Part shown: positions 53,118 through 61,871 of the stretch, one piece after another
Layout: each line of letters starts with the position of its first letter
Position numbering within the stretch: position 1 is the stretch's first letter
From: Akkermansia muciniphila
GTDB lineage: Bacteria > Verrucomicrobiota > Verrucomicrobiia > Verrucomicrobiales > Akkermansiaceae
Assembly (NCBI RefSeq): GCF_002884975.1
Contig: NZ_PJKB01000001.1
Location: forward strand, 434,001-498,000
DNA: 64,000 nucleotides
Direction of reading: 5' to 3'
The notes under the pieces: generated by a model
Database searches by the model: none
What the model was told of the DNA's origin: nothing
What the model saw: only the letters and a program-made list of their open reading frames with translations
Translations under genes and position numbers: made by a program

Positions 53118-53149
53118 TTGACAGGCAGGGGCCTTTGCGGGCGTATTAT
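53118..53149 (+). promoter_or_regulatory. Promoter-like element before the GH20 gene
   Basis: TTGACA (53118-53123) and TATTAT (53144-53149) are separated by 20 bp, longer than optimal. The -10-like hexamer ends only 7 bases before ATG 53157, so the transcript could begin at or just before the start codon. Confidence 0.42.
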
Positions 53150-53156
53150 TACCCGC

Positions 53157-55334
53157 ATGAAGTTCCTTTTATTATCGTTTGCATGGATGTGCATGGCGTG
53201 CGCCGGGGCGTGGGGGCAGGATACGGCTCCCTCCTTCCCGGCGAACGGAGCCAATTACAGGTTGTTCCCGGCGGACCAGCCGCCGCTGGTCCCCAAGCCC
53301 CAGCAGCTCCGCTGGGACGGCAAGGCCATTCCCGTGCAGTCCGTGCGCATCCTGGCCCCGTCTCCGTCCAGTACTTCCTATCCGGAACAGATGAAGTTCA
53401 TCGTTTCCGAATTGAAGTCCTTTCTGGCGGACCACCGGGTGAAGGTGGCTCCGGACGGGGCGTTCGCCATCAAGTTCGTGAAGGGGGAGGTGAAGGCCGG
53501 AACAGAGAATCCCAAACTGAAGGAAGAGGCCTATTCCCTCCGCGTGACTCCCGGCGGCGCGCTGATTACGGCGGCGGACACCAGGGGGTTTTATTACGGC
53601 ATGAAAACGCTGGAGCAGCTTCTCCTGCGCCGCGGCGGGACGACGACCATCGCCGCCTGCGACATCGTGGACTGGCCGGATTTTGAAATCCGCGGGTTCA
53701 TGAATGACGTGGGCCGCAATTACATGCCGCTCCCCCTGATCGCGCAGGAGCTGGATTCCATGGCGCAGCTTAAGCTGAACGTGTACCACTTCCATTTCAC
53801 GGAGCATCCCGGCTGGCGGCTGGAATCCAAGATTTATCCGGAGCTGAATGATCCCAAGAATTTCACCCGCATGCCGGGCAAATTCTACACGCAGAAGGAG
53901 TTCAAGCAGCTCGTGGAGTACTGCCGCCTGCGCAACATCCTGCTGATTCCGGAGATGGACATGCCGGGGCACAGCCAGGCGTTCCGGAAGGCGCTCAACG
54001 TGAAGATGAGCGATGAAAAGGCCACCAAGGCCCTGGTGGCCCTGATCAAGGAGATGTGCGCCCTGGTGCCCAAGGAGAAGATGCCTATCATCCACATCGG
54101 CACGGACGAGGCCCACGGCAAGGACGAGCAGGTGAACAATGACATTCTGAAGGAATACATCAATGCGGTGGAGTCCTGCGGCCGCACGCCCATGAGGTGG
54201 CACCCCGGCCTGACGCCTAAGGGCTATAACGGCTCCATCCTGCAGTTGTGGTCCGGCCGCCAGAACCGCGGTGCATGGCCTGTCAACGGGGCCAAATACG
54301 TGGATTCCCTGGAGACCTACCTGAACCACCTCGATCCGTTTGAAACGGCCATGACCATGTATTTCCGCCGGGCGTGCCCGTTCCAGAATGCGGACGGCCT
54401 GGGCATGATGCTGTGCTCCTTCCCGGACCTGGAAATTACGGACCCGCGCAACCAGGTTCTCCAGACGCCCGTTTACGCAGGGATGGCGTTCGTTTCCGAG
54501 CCCTTGTGGAACAATCCCCATGAAAAGGTGCAGGGAGACCCCAACCAGGACGAGTACATGAAGTATTTCTCCAACCTCCCTGTGCAGGGGGACCCCCTGC
54601 TGAAAGGATTTGCGGAGTATGAAAACCGCGTGCTCGCCATCCGGGACCGCTTTTTTGTGAACAAGGAGTTCAATTACGTGCGGCAGGCCAATATTCCGTG
54701 GAAGCTGCTTGGCCCCATTCCCAACGGCGGGAAGACGGAAACGGAATTCGCCCCGGAGGCGGACAACAAGACCGGGAAGATGAAGGATTCCTACGAGATT
54801 GACGGCGTTACCTACGAGTGGTCCAAGGACGCCTACACCGGAGCCACCATCATCTTCAAGCATTACTGCGATTTCCCGACGCTGTTCAACGGAGCGAAGA
54901 TGGGGGCCTATCCCCACAAGAACCACACCTATTACGCGCAGACCTGGATTTATTCCCCGAAGGCGCAGACGGTGCCTTTCTGGATCAGCGGCCATACCTG
55001 GGCCACGTCCGACTGGCGCAACGGCCCGGCGAGCGTCCCCGGCAAGTGGTTCCACGCGAATCCCAGGTTCTTTGTGAACGGGCAGGAGATTGCCCCCCCT
55101 CAATGGAAGAAGCCGCGCAACGGCGGCGTGCTGGTGGATGAAAACTACCATTTTCGGGAGCCTTCCATGGTTCCCCTGAAGAAGGGCTGGAACCGCGTGC
55201 TGGTGAAGAGCCCCAGCAACAATTCCGCGCGCCGGTGGATGTTCACGTTCGTTCCGGTGCAGGTGAACCCCAAAACGCCCGGCTGCAACGTGAAGGAGTA
55301 TCCCGGCCTCAAGTTCTCCACGGAGCCGAAGTAA
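53157..55334 (+). CDS. Secreted beta-N-acetylhexosaminidase (GH20)
   Basis: The 725-residue exported glycoside hydrolase removes terminal GlcNAc or GalNAc from glycans. The signal peptide spans about 20 residues. An alpha/beta GH20b-like domain follows (residues 40-165), then the catalytic barrel with EIRGFMNDVGRNYM, NVYHFHFTEHPGW, and the Asp-Glu pair (317-318) in IHIGTDEAHG, the general acid/base of the family. A C-terminal beta domain (residues 540-725) includes a possible carbohydrate-binding part. ATG 53157 is chosen over 53118 because the signal peptide starts there. It fits mucin glycan degradation and the nagB gene near the window end. Confidence 0.95.
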   Translation: MKFLLLSFAWMCMACAGAWGQDTAPSFPANGANYRLFPADQPPLVPKPQQLRWDGKAIPVQSVRILAPSPSSTSYPEQMKFIVSELKSFLADHRVKVAPDGAFAIKFVKGEVKAGTENPKLKEEAYSLRVTPGGALITAADTRGFYYGMKTLEQLLLRRGGTTTIAACDIVDWPDFEIRGFMNDVGRNYMPLPLIAQELDSMAQLKLNVYHFHFTEHPGWRLESKIYPELNDPKNFTRMPGKFYTQKEFKQLVEYCRLRNILLIPEMDMPGHSQAFRKALNVKMSDEKATKALVALIKEMCALVPKEKMPIIHIGTDEAHGKDEQVNNDILKEYINAVESCGRTPMRWHPGLTPKGYNGSILQLWSGRQNRGAWPVNGAKYVDSLETYLNHLDPFETAMTMYFRRACPFQNADGLGMMLCSFPDLEITDPRNQVLQTPVYAGMAFVSEPLWNNPHEKVQGDPNQDEYMKYFSNLPVQGDPLLKGFAEYENRVLAIRDRFFVNKEFNYVRQANIPWKLLGPIPNGGKTETEFAPEADNKTGKMKDSYEIDGVTYEWSKDAYTGATIIFKHYCDFPTLFNGAKMGAYPHKNHTYYAQTWIYSPKAQTVPFWISGHTWATSDWRNGPASVPGKWFHANPRFFVNGQEIAPPQWKKPRNGGVLVDENYHFREPSMVPLKKGWNRVLVKSPSNNSARRWMFTFVPVQVNPKTPGCNVKEYPGLKFSTEPK

Positions 55335-55368
55335 AGGGCTTTTCCAGCTGTTATTCCCGGTAAATGAC

Positions 55369-55405
55369 GAAGGCATGAAGCGCGTTCCGCTTCATGCCTT
55401 CTTTG
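55369..55405. terminator. Bidirectional terminator after GH20
   Basis: A perfect 14-bp stem (GAAGGCATGAAGCG / CGCTTCATGCCTTC) with a 5-base loop is followed by TTTGTG. It separates GH20 from the convergent enolase-superfamily gene. Confidence 0.85.
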
Positions 55406-55441
55406 TGTCCGGACGAAGTTCCGGGAGAGCGCGGCGCCCCG

Positions 55442-56392
55442 TCAAAGTTTTTTCCAGGGCAGGGCCTCAAGCATCCCGTCAAAGCCCAGCCCCGTTCCGG
55501 CGGGAACGGCTACCTGCGGGTTCATGCCGCCCATCTGGTCAATGAAGGGGTCCGGCTCAAACAGGAGGTGCGTGCAGAGGCCGCAGAGCGGAATTTCCGT
55601 GGGCAGGGCGTTGCGGTAGTAGTCCGCGGCCTGGTAGACGGCCCAGAGCTGGCCCACGGGATGGTCCATGACGGTGGTGAAGACGGGAGGCTCGTAAAGG
55701 TGCGCGGGGGTGGCTTCCCGCGCGGGCTTGACGATGCGGATGATAGGCAGGTCGGAAGAGATGGCTGGCTGGTGCTCCGAGTCCGAGCCCATGTCCAGGG
55801 CCAGCGGCATGCCGGCGTCCACCAGCCTTTCCCAGCTCTGGACGGAGAAGGGGCACGGGTCTTCAATGAAGTCTATCCGGGTTTTCAGGTGGTGGGGCAG
55901 GGATTTCCAGAATTTAAGAGAATCGTTTTCATTCAGGCAGCCGTTGAAGTCCAGCCGCCAGCGCCAGGCTGGGACCATGGAGGCCAGCATGGTCAGCCGT
56001 TCCAGAGCGGCCGCCAGGTTGGGGCTGGCCTTGATTTTTCCGGCCTTGAACCCCTTGGATTCCATGATGCGGATGGTGGCGGGGCTGACGCAGGAGGGCA
56101 GCGTGGCGTGGCTGGCGGGGATGTGGAGGCCGTCAAACAGGCTGACGCCCTTCGCGCGCGCCTCCCCGTCCGTCCGGGCGCACTCCAAGGCGCGGACGCC
56201 CAGGGGCAGCGGGTTTCCCTTCCTGAGCGCATCCAGTTCCTCCTGCAGGGTGGCGTCCCCCAGCTCCGGCCACGGCTGGATGCAGCCGTACCCGCCTTCA
56301 TCCGTTTTAATGAGGGCTCCCTTCCTGCATACTTCCGCGGCTCTGGCGTTCAGCGGACCGCATGCCGTTAAAGAATATTCATGGTAAAACAC
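55442..56392 (-). CDS. Enolase-superfamily protein, o-succinylbenzoate-synthase-like
   Basis: The 316-residue protein resembles MenC, which dehydrates SHCHC to o-succinylbenzoate in menaquinone synthesis. The KxK-type base lies in GFKAGKIKASPN (about 135). Metal ligands lie in LDFNGC, DFIEDPCPF and LDMGSDSE, and a second Lys in IIRIVKPARE. An N-terminal capping segment is present. MenC is poorly conserved, so another muconate-lactonising-type enzyme is possible. No other menaquinone gene lies nearby. It is divergent from the RmlD-like gene. Confidence 0.68.
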   Translation of the reverse strand: MFYHEYSLTACGPLNARAAEVCRKGALIKTDEGGYGCIQPWPELGDATLQEELDALRKGNPLPLGVRALECARTDGEARAKGVSLFDGLHIPASHATLPSCVSPATIRIMESKGFKAGKIKASPNLAAALERLTMLASMVPAWRWRLDFNGCLNENDSLKFWKSLPHHLKTRIDFIEDPCPFSVQSWERLVDAGMPLALDMGSDSEHQPAISSDLPIIRIVKPAREATPAHLYEPPVFTTVMDHPVGQLWAVYQAADYYRNALPTEIPLCGLCTHLLFEPDPFIDQMGGMNPQVAVPAGTGLGFDGMLEALPWKKL

Positions 56393-56464
56393 AACTTTAA
56401 TTCAAACAGCCTTTCAATCTTTTGTCACGATGAAAAAAGGTTTTCATTGGATTTTGGAGGGGGA

Positions 56465-57388
56465 ATGGCTAAGCTCCGTGTCATGTACAGAACATTGGTG
56501 TTCGGCGCGGGCGGCCGTGTGGGAAGCCGGCTGGCGGCGCATCTGGAAAAGGAAGGCATGGAAGTGGTGGGATGCGGACGGAACGCGTGTGATTTAAAGG
56601 ATTTAAAAGCCCTGAAAAACGTGCTGCTTTCCTCGGGCGCCACCCACGTGGTGAACTGCGCCGCCGTGAGCGGCCTGGAGGCCTGCCTGGACGATCCGGA
56701 GACGGCGCACCGCGTGAACGCCATGGCGCCGGAGATGATGGCCCGCATCTGCCGCCTGGAGGGCATGCGCTTCATCCACCTGAGCACGGACTACGTGCTG
56801 GACGGCAGGAGGGGCGGCCTGAAAACGGAGTCGGACAAGTGCCGCCCCGTGAACGTGTACGGAGAATCCAAGCTGGAGGCGGAACTCCGCGTGCGGGAGG
56901 AAATGCCGGAGGCGCTGGTTGCCCGCGTTTCCTGGGTGTTCGGCAATCCGGAGCGGCCTTCCTTCCCGGAGATGGTGCTGCGGAAGGCGCTGAACGGAGA
57001 ACCCCTCTCCGCCGTGGCGGACAAATGGTCCATGCCCGCGTGGGTGGAGGACCTGTGCGGGTGGCTGCGCTTCCTGGCGTATGAAAGCGATGCTTCCGGC
57101 GTGCTACACCTGTGCCAGTCCGGGGAGCCCGTTTCCTGGCACGGATATGCCGTGGCCGCTCTGAAATGCGCCGTGAAGCACGGGCTACTGCCTTCTTTGC
57201 CGCCCGTGGCGGAACAAAAGCTCGACGAACAGGCCGGTTTCAGGGATGCTCGGCCCCGGCATACCGCCATGTCCTGCGAACGGCTCGCTTCCCTGATGGA
57301 GCGGCCCGTGAGGACGTATGAAGAGGCCATCGACCTGGCCGTGGCCCGCTATGCCTCAGATCCAACCTTCCTCTCCCGCATCTCATGA
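56465..57388 (+). CDS. RmlD-like NAD(P)-dependent sugar nucleotide reductase
   Basis: The 307-residue short-chain-type protein resembles dTDP-4-dehydrorhamnose reductase: VFGAGGRVGSRLAAHL for NAD(P) binding, NCAAVSGLEACLDDPETAHRVNAMAPEM, and the active-site Tyr-x3-Lys in VYGESKLEAE. I choose ATG 56465 (MAKLRV), preceded by GGAGGGGG; this also avoids overlap with the divergent MenC-like gene. No other rhamnose gene is nearby, so the substrate is uncertain. The stop overlaps the next ATG by four bases. Confidence 0.83.
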   Translation: MAKLRVMYRTLVFGAGGRVGSRLAAHLEKEGMEVVGCGRNACDLKDLKALKNVLLSSGATHVVNCAAVSGLEACLDDPETAHRVNAMAPEMMARICRLEGMRFIHLSTDYVLDGRRGGLKTESDKCRPVNVYGESKLEAELRVREEMPEALVARVSWVFGNPERPSFPEMVLRKALNGEPLSAVADKWSMPAWVEDLCGWLRFLAYESDASGVLHLCQSGEPVSWHGYAVAALKCAVKHGLLPSLPPVAEQKLDEQAGFRDARPRHTAMSCERLASLMERPVRTYEEAIDLAVARYASDPTFLSRIS

Positions 57389-58695
57389 ACGATTTCCGCA
57401 ATTCCCGTGATTCTAGCGATTCCCGCCCCAGGCCCGCCTACCGGGACCGCCGCTCCCAGCCGGGGCGCCCGCGCACGGCTCCCAAAAAGAACCTTTTTGT
57501 CAACAAGTCACCGGAAGGCAGTGAACAATGGCTCACGCCGTGGGTGGAACTGAAATACTTCACGTACAATCCCGCCGTATTCCCCCGCATGCTCGGCTCC
57601 GTGAGCGGGGAAATAGCCCCGGGAAGCCTGGTGCATGTCTATGACAAGAACGGGGAGCTCTTCGGCTCCGGCTTCTGGAATGAAGCCAGCCGCACGCCTC
57701 TGCGCGTGGTATACCACGGGAAGGACGCCTTTACCGAACGGGACCTGGACGCCGCCCTGGAACGCGCCGTGAAGCTGCGCCGGGATATTCTGCGCCTGGA
57801 TGAAACCACCAACGCTTACCGCGTGCTGCACGGTGACTCCGACGGCCTGGGCGGCCTGGTGGTGGATCGTTACGCGGACGTGCTGAGCCTGGAGGTAAGC
57901 ACGCTGGCCGTCTGGCAGAGGCTGGACCGCTGGCTGCCCCTGCTGCACCGCCTGTGCGGCACAAAGCGCCACGTGGTGCAGGTGGATGAGGGCATTGCCC
58001 GCATGGAGGGCATCCGCGCGGAAGACGCCCCGGAATCCCCGGCTCCCGTCCGGCTGGTGAAGATTGTAGAGAACGGCATCACTTATGAAGTGGACTTCGC
58101 CCAGGGGCACAAGACGGGCTTCTTCTGTGACCAGCGGGACAACCGCCTTAAATTCGCCTCCCTGGTGAAGGGAGCCACGGTGCTGGACCTGTGCTGCTAC
58201 AGCGGCGGCTTTTCCATTGCCGCCAAGATGCTGGGAGGCGCCGCGGAAGTCACGGGCGTGGACCTGGATGAAAAGGCCATCGCCATGGCGAAGAGGAACG
58301 GCAATATCAACCAGCAGCGTATCGACTTCGTGCATGCGGACGCCTTTGTCTACGCGCGCCAGATGGTGCGTAACGGGCGGCTGTTTGACGCCGTGCTGCT
58401 GGACCCGCCCAAATTCATCATCGGCAGGGAGGGGTATGAGGAAGGCATCAAGAAGTACCATGACCTCAACATGCTGGGGCTGCAATGCGTGCGGCCCGGC
58501 GGCCTGTTCGTCACCTGTTCCTGTTCCGGCCTGCTTTCCCCCGCGGAATTTGAGCACACCGTCATCAAGGCCGCCCAGCGGCAGGGGCGCAAGCTCCAGA
58601 TCATGGCGATGACCGGCCCCGGCTGGGACCACCCCTTCCTGAGCACGTACCCGGAAGGCCGTTACCTGAAGGTGCTGTGGGCCATTGCCCTGTAA
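57385..58695 (+). CDS. RlmI/RlmK-type class I rRNA methyltransferase, paralogue 1
   Basis: The 436-residue SAM-dependent methyltransferase has a basic, Arg/Pro-rich N-terminal tail (about 45 residues) and a PUA-like domain (ELKYFTYNPAVFPRMLGSVS). The catalytic domain has VLDLCCYSGGFSIAA for SAM and DAVLLDPPKF for the active site, and ends with TCSCSGLL. This arrangement is that of RlmI, which methylates cytosine-5 of 23S rRNA. It is coupled to the RmlD-like gene. A second family member lies at 61872-63056. Confidence 0.9.
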   Translation: MNDFRNSRDSSDSRPRPAYRDRRSQPGRPRTAPKKNLFVNKSPEGSEQWLTPWVELKYFTYNPAVFPRMLGSVSGEIAPGSLVHVYDKNGELFGSGFWNEASRTPLRVVYHGKDAFTERDLDAALERAVKLRRDILRLDETTNAYRVLHGDSDGLGGLVVDRYADVLSLEVSTLAVWQRLDRWLPLLHRLCGTKRHVVQVDEGIARMEGIRAEDAPESPAPVRLVKIVENGITYEVDFAQGHKTGFFCDQRDNRLKFASLVKGATVLDLCCYSGGFSIAAKMLGGAAEVTGVDLDEKAIAMAKRNGNINQQRIDFVHADAFVYARQMVRNGRLFDAVLLDPPKFIIGREGYEEGIKKYHDLNMLGLQCVRPGGLFVTCSCSGLLSPAEFEHTVIKAAQRQGRKLQIMAMTGPGWDHPFLSTYPEGRYLKVLWAIAL

Positions 58696-58788
58696 CCGGG
58701 CCATGCCCGGAACGCATCCGGAAGAAGACGGAAAACCTTTCAGGCGTGTTGACGGCTTTTCCTCCTCCCTGCTTTGATGGGGAGGAAT

Positions 58789-61257
58789 ATGGCAAAACAA
58801 GTATTACAGCGGCTCAGTTTTACGGCCGGGGAGCTGACCCCGTGGCTGGCCGGGCGCGCCGACCTGGACCCTGTGTCCCGCGGCGCCTCCCGGCTGATGA
58901 ATTTCCTGGTCAGCCCCTTCGGCGGCCTCCGGCGCAGGCCCGGAACGCGCCTGGTTGCCCGCGCGGGATGCGCGGAAGGGGCCGTGAGGCTGGTTTCCTT
59001 CAAATACTCCACGGGCGTGCAGTTCATGCTGGAAGCGGGGCGCGGCTACATCCGGTATTTCAAGGACGGCTCCCCCCTGCGGGATGCGGACGGCGGCGTG
59101 CTGGAAACCTCCACTCCCTGGAAGACGGACGAACAGGTTAGGAACCTCCGGTTGCAGCAGCTGAATGATGTGATTTACTGCGTGGAGCCGTCTACCCCGC
59201 CCATGACGCTTTCCCGCCATGCGGACGATGACTGGCGGCTGGAGGCGCTGGAGTTTTCCGGCATGCCTTATGAAAGCTCCCTGTTCAATGCCGTGAGGCT
59301 GGAATGCCGGATGGTGAGGGAAGGGAGTGCCGCCAGATTGCTGGCCAGTGCGGACGAAGACGTTTTCACGCCGGAAATGGAGGGCAGGGAGTTCCTCCGC
59401 ATTACCCGGAAATACGGGGAATCCGTAGTGGAGGGGACCCAGATGCCCTTTTACCATCTGACGAACCTGGACCGGGACCTTTACAAGGGGGAGACTTTCT
59501 CCATGGACCGGGAGGACGGCTGGCGGCAGGCTTATACGTGCATCCGGGATTTCAGCAGGAAGACCGACTACCAGCCCGGCGTGAATCGCCCGGAGAGGTA
59601 CACGGCATTTTTTGAAAAGGGCTCCGATGCCAGCGCGCGTGTTTACGTCAGCGGCGCGTGGACGCTGGAAACCACGGGAACCTGGGATGCGGAGTGGGAA
59701 GTGTGCCGGGGGTATCCGGACGGCTCCAATTACCTCCCCGCCCAGCCCTCCCTGGTCTGGCACTCCGTGAAGAGCTTCCAGCAGAAGGACGGCTTCCGGA
59801 ACAATTTTTCCCTGAGCGGCAATGAAGAGGAATTATCCTATTATAAAATCCGCCTGATGGCGTACAGGAACGGGGCCTCTGCGGGAACGCCCGTGCTCCG
59901 GGCGGCGGCAGGCTCCTTTGACCATGAAATGGTGGTGGAGGAATACGTTTCCCCCCGCAGCGCGTATCTCACGAACGCCCTTCACCTGTCCTACTACGCG
60001 CTGGGGGATTGTGAGACCAATGACTGGTCCTTCGGCGCGTTCGGCGTCCGGAACGGGTATCCGTGCACGGTGGAATTCCATCAGGGGCGGCTGTGGTTCG
60101 GCGGAACTCCCGGGCAGCCCCAGACGCTGTGGGCCAGCCGGGTGGATGATTTTTCCGCGTTTACTCCGGGTGTTCCGGCGGATTCCGCCATGATTCTGAC
60201 GATGGCGGCCTCCCAGCAGAACCGCATCTCCTGGATTGCCTCCCTGCGGGGGCTGATGATCGGCACCAGCGAAGGGGAGTGGCGGCTGTCCGCCTCCAAC
60301 TCGGAAGGGCTGAGCGCGGCCAATGCCGAATTCCAGCGCCATTCCGGGGTGGGTTCCGCCTCCCTGGACGCCCTGACGGTGGAAAACAGCCTCCTCTTTG
60401 TCCAGCAGGGAAGCATGATGGTGCGGGAACTGTTTTATTCCCTGGAGGCTGACGGCTACCAGACGCGGGACGTCAGCCTGCTGTCCGGCCATCTGCTGAA
60501 GGCGGGGATTGTGGACTGGACGGTGCAGAGAAGCACGGCGTTCCATGTCTGGTGCGTGCTGGGGGACGGCTCCGCCGTGTGCATGACGCTGAACAGGGAG
60601 CAGAATGTGGCGGCGTGGCACGCCCACCGCCTGGAACATGGCCGCATCCTGTCCGTGGCGGCTTTGCGCGGCTCCCGTGATACTCCGGATGAGGACGTGT
60701 GGTTTGCCGTAGCGCGCGGGGAGGGGGAACGGGCCTGCATCACCATAGAGCGCCTGGCGGACGGCCATGCCTGCCTGGACGCCTGCACGGAAGCCGTGGT
60801 GCGGGGGGAGGCTTTGTCCGGGCTGGAGCATTTGGCGGGATGCGGCGCCCTCCTGCTGGACGGGGACGGCGCATGTATGCCCATTAGCATTGACGGGGAG
60901 GGGAATGCCGCCTGCCCCGGCAGGAGGGACGGGGAAGCCGTGTCTGTAGGGCTGGCCGCCCCGGCGGAAGTGAGGACGATGCCCCTGGAAACGCTTGAGA
61001 CGCTGGGCAGGTTTAAAAAGCAGCTCGGCGCGAGGGCGCTGCTTCACGAAAGCACGCTGAAGTTCCGGTACGGAACGGGCCACCCGGATGCGTGGAGGGA
61101 TTTCCAGCCCGGCAGGTACGGCGTGGCGGAGCCTTATTCCGGCTACGTGCGCATGATCCACAACTACGGCATGGATGAGCAGTCCCGCTTTGCCCTCCGG
61201 GTGGAGACGCCGGACCCGTTCAATCTGCTGGCCCTGGTGCTGGATGTGGAATTATAG
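58789..61257 (+). CDS. Isolated phage-tail-like structural protein (822 aa)
   Basis: The protein begins with a pattern typical of a podovirus-type tail protein: LSFTAGELTPWLAGRADLDP and MNFLVSPFGGLRRRPGTRLV. Beta-rich repeats follow, including VEFHQGRLWFGGTPGQPQTL and ISWIASLRGLMIGTSEGEW. I choose ATG 58789, which has GGGGAGG close before it; an upstream ATG at 58774 is less convincing. No terminase, portal, capsid or integrase gene is adjacent. The composition matches the chromosome, and the frame is intact over 2.5 kb, which argues for selection rather than decay. A domesticated tail component or a component of a scattered gene-transfer or contractile device is possible. Confidence 0.75.
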   Translation: MAKQVLQRLSFTAGELTPWLAGRADLDPVSRGASRLMNFLVSPFGGLRRRPGTRLVARAGCAEGAVRLVSFKYSTGVQFMLEAGRGYIRYFKDGSPLRDADGGVLETSTPWKTDEQVRNLRLQQLNDVIYCVEPSTPPMTLSRHADDDWRLEALEFSGMPYESSLFNAVRLECRMVREGSAARLLASADEDVFTPEMEGREFLRITRKYGESVVEGTQMPFYHLTNLDRDLYKGETFSMDREDGWRQAYTCIRDFSRKTDYQPGVNRPERYTAFFEKGSDASARVYVSGAWTLETTGTWDAEWEVCRGYPDGSNYLPAQPSLVWHSVKSFQQKDGFRNNFSLSGNEEELSYYKIRLMAYRNGASAGTPVLRAAAGSFDHEMVVEEYVSPRSAYLTNALHLSYYALGDCETNDWSFGAFGVRNGYPCTVEFHQGRLWFGGTPGQPQTLWASRVDDFSAFTPGVPADSAMILTMAASQQNRISWIASLRGLMIGTSEGEWRLSASNSEGLSAANAEFQRHSGVGSASLDALTVENSLLFVQQGSMMVRELFYSLEADGYQTRDVSLLSGHLLKAGIVDWTVQRSTAFHVWCVLGDGSAVCMTLNREQNVAAWHAHRLEHGRILSVAALRGSRDTPDEDVWFAVARGEGERACITIERLADGHACLDACTEAVVRGEALSGLEHLAGCGALLLDGDGACMPISIDGEGNAACPGRRDGEAVSVGLAAPAEVRTMPLETLETLGRFKKQLGARALLHESTLKFRYGTGHPDAWRDFQPGRYGVAEPYSGYVRMIHNYGMDEQSRFALRVETPDPFNLLALVLDVEL

Positions 61258-61269
61258 GGGCGGGTGGCC

Positions 61270-61551
61270 TTACGGCTGTTCCGCCGCTTCTTCATGGGAA
61301 AGCATGTGCACGATGACCTTGAGGCCGTGCTTTTCCCCCGCCGCCTTCGCCAGGGAGCGGATGGCCGAGGCCGTCATCCCGTTGCGGCCGATGATGCGGG
61401 CCACGTCTGTTTTTTCCAGAATCAGGCGGAAGCGGACAGCGTCTCCCTGCGGGGATTCCGCAACGCGCAATTCCGCCTGTTCCGGGTGTTGCACGAATTG
61501 CAGGGCGATCAATTGCAGGTACTGGCGGATTTGTTCTACGGCAGGATGCAT
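61270..61551 (-). CDS. KH-domain RNA-binding protein (KhpA-like)
   Basis: The 93-residue protein contains one KH domain. The GxxG loop reads GRNG within IIGRNGMTASAIRSLAKAAG and is preceded by FRLILEKTDVAR. KhpA proteins bind RNA with a partner and influence cell division or ribosome assembly. The length is typical. A TATAGT box (minus strand, 61588-61583) lies about 30 bp upstream. It is convergent with the phage-tail-like gene. Confidence 0.85.
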   Translation of the reverse strand: MHPAVEQIRQYLQLIALQFVQHPEQAELRVAESPQGDAVRFRLILEKTDVARIIGRNGMTASAIRSLAKAAGEKHGLKVIVHMLSHEEAAEQP

Positions 61552-61871
61552 GAGGGGAAATGTGGGTTATTTCAACCAACCTACTATAAAACCGCCTGAT
61601 TGAAAAGATGCAATTCCAGACATTCCCTGAAAAAGAAAGTCGCCCCGGTCGTAAAACGACCGGGGCGCCCCAACTACCCTATGAAACTGGATCCGTTAAG
61701 ATCCAGAGAGCTTTTTTAACGAGCGCTCACCTGCTCGAAACGCAATATAGGACAGGAAAAAGGGATAAGCAAGTATTTTTTCATTGAAACGATTGTTTTT
61801 ATTCCGGAAAAACAACATCGTATTCTTTACAATATCAGGCCATGCGGAAGGATATTGTTATTGCAACAAAA
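61552..61871. ncRNA. Structured intergenic region, candidate small RNA or attenuator
   Basis: About 320 bp without a gene but with three hairpins in 100 bp. The first is a 12-bp stem CGCCCCGGTCGT/ACGACCGGGGCG (61641-61667), with T-rich sequence on its minus-strand downstream side. The second is CTGGATC/GATCCAG (61687-61706), followed by AGAGCTTTTTT on the plus strand. The third is CGAGC/GCTCG (61720-61737). TATAAA at 61585-61590 could start a plus-strand transcript of about 120 nt. Alternatively the first hairpin ends the minus-strand methyltransferase transcript. No known RNA family is recognised. Confidence 0.35.

Noticed and set aside
53172-55376. A 734-codon minus-strand frame antisense to GH20
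   Set aside because: The plus strand has a complete GH20 with all motifs. The minus frame has no recognisable family and His/Arg-rich shadow composition.
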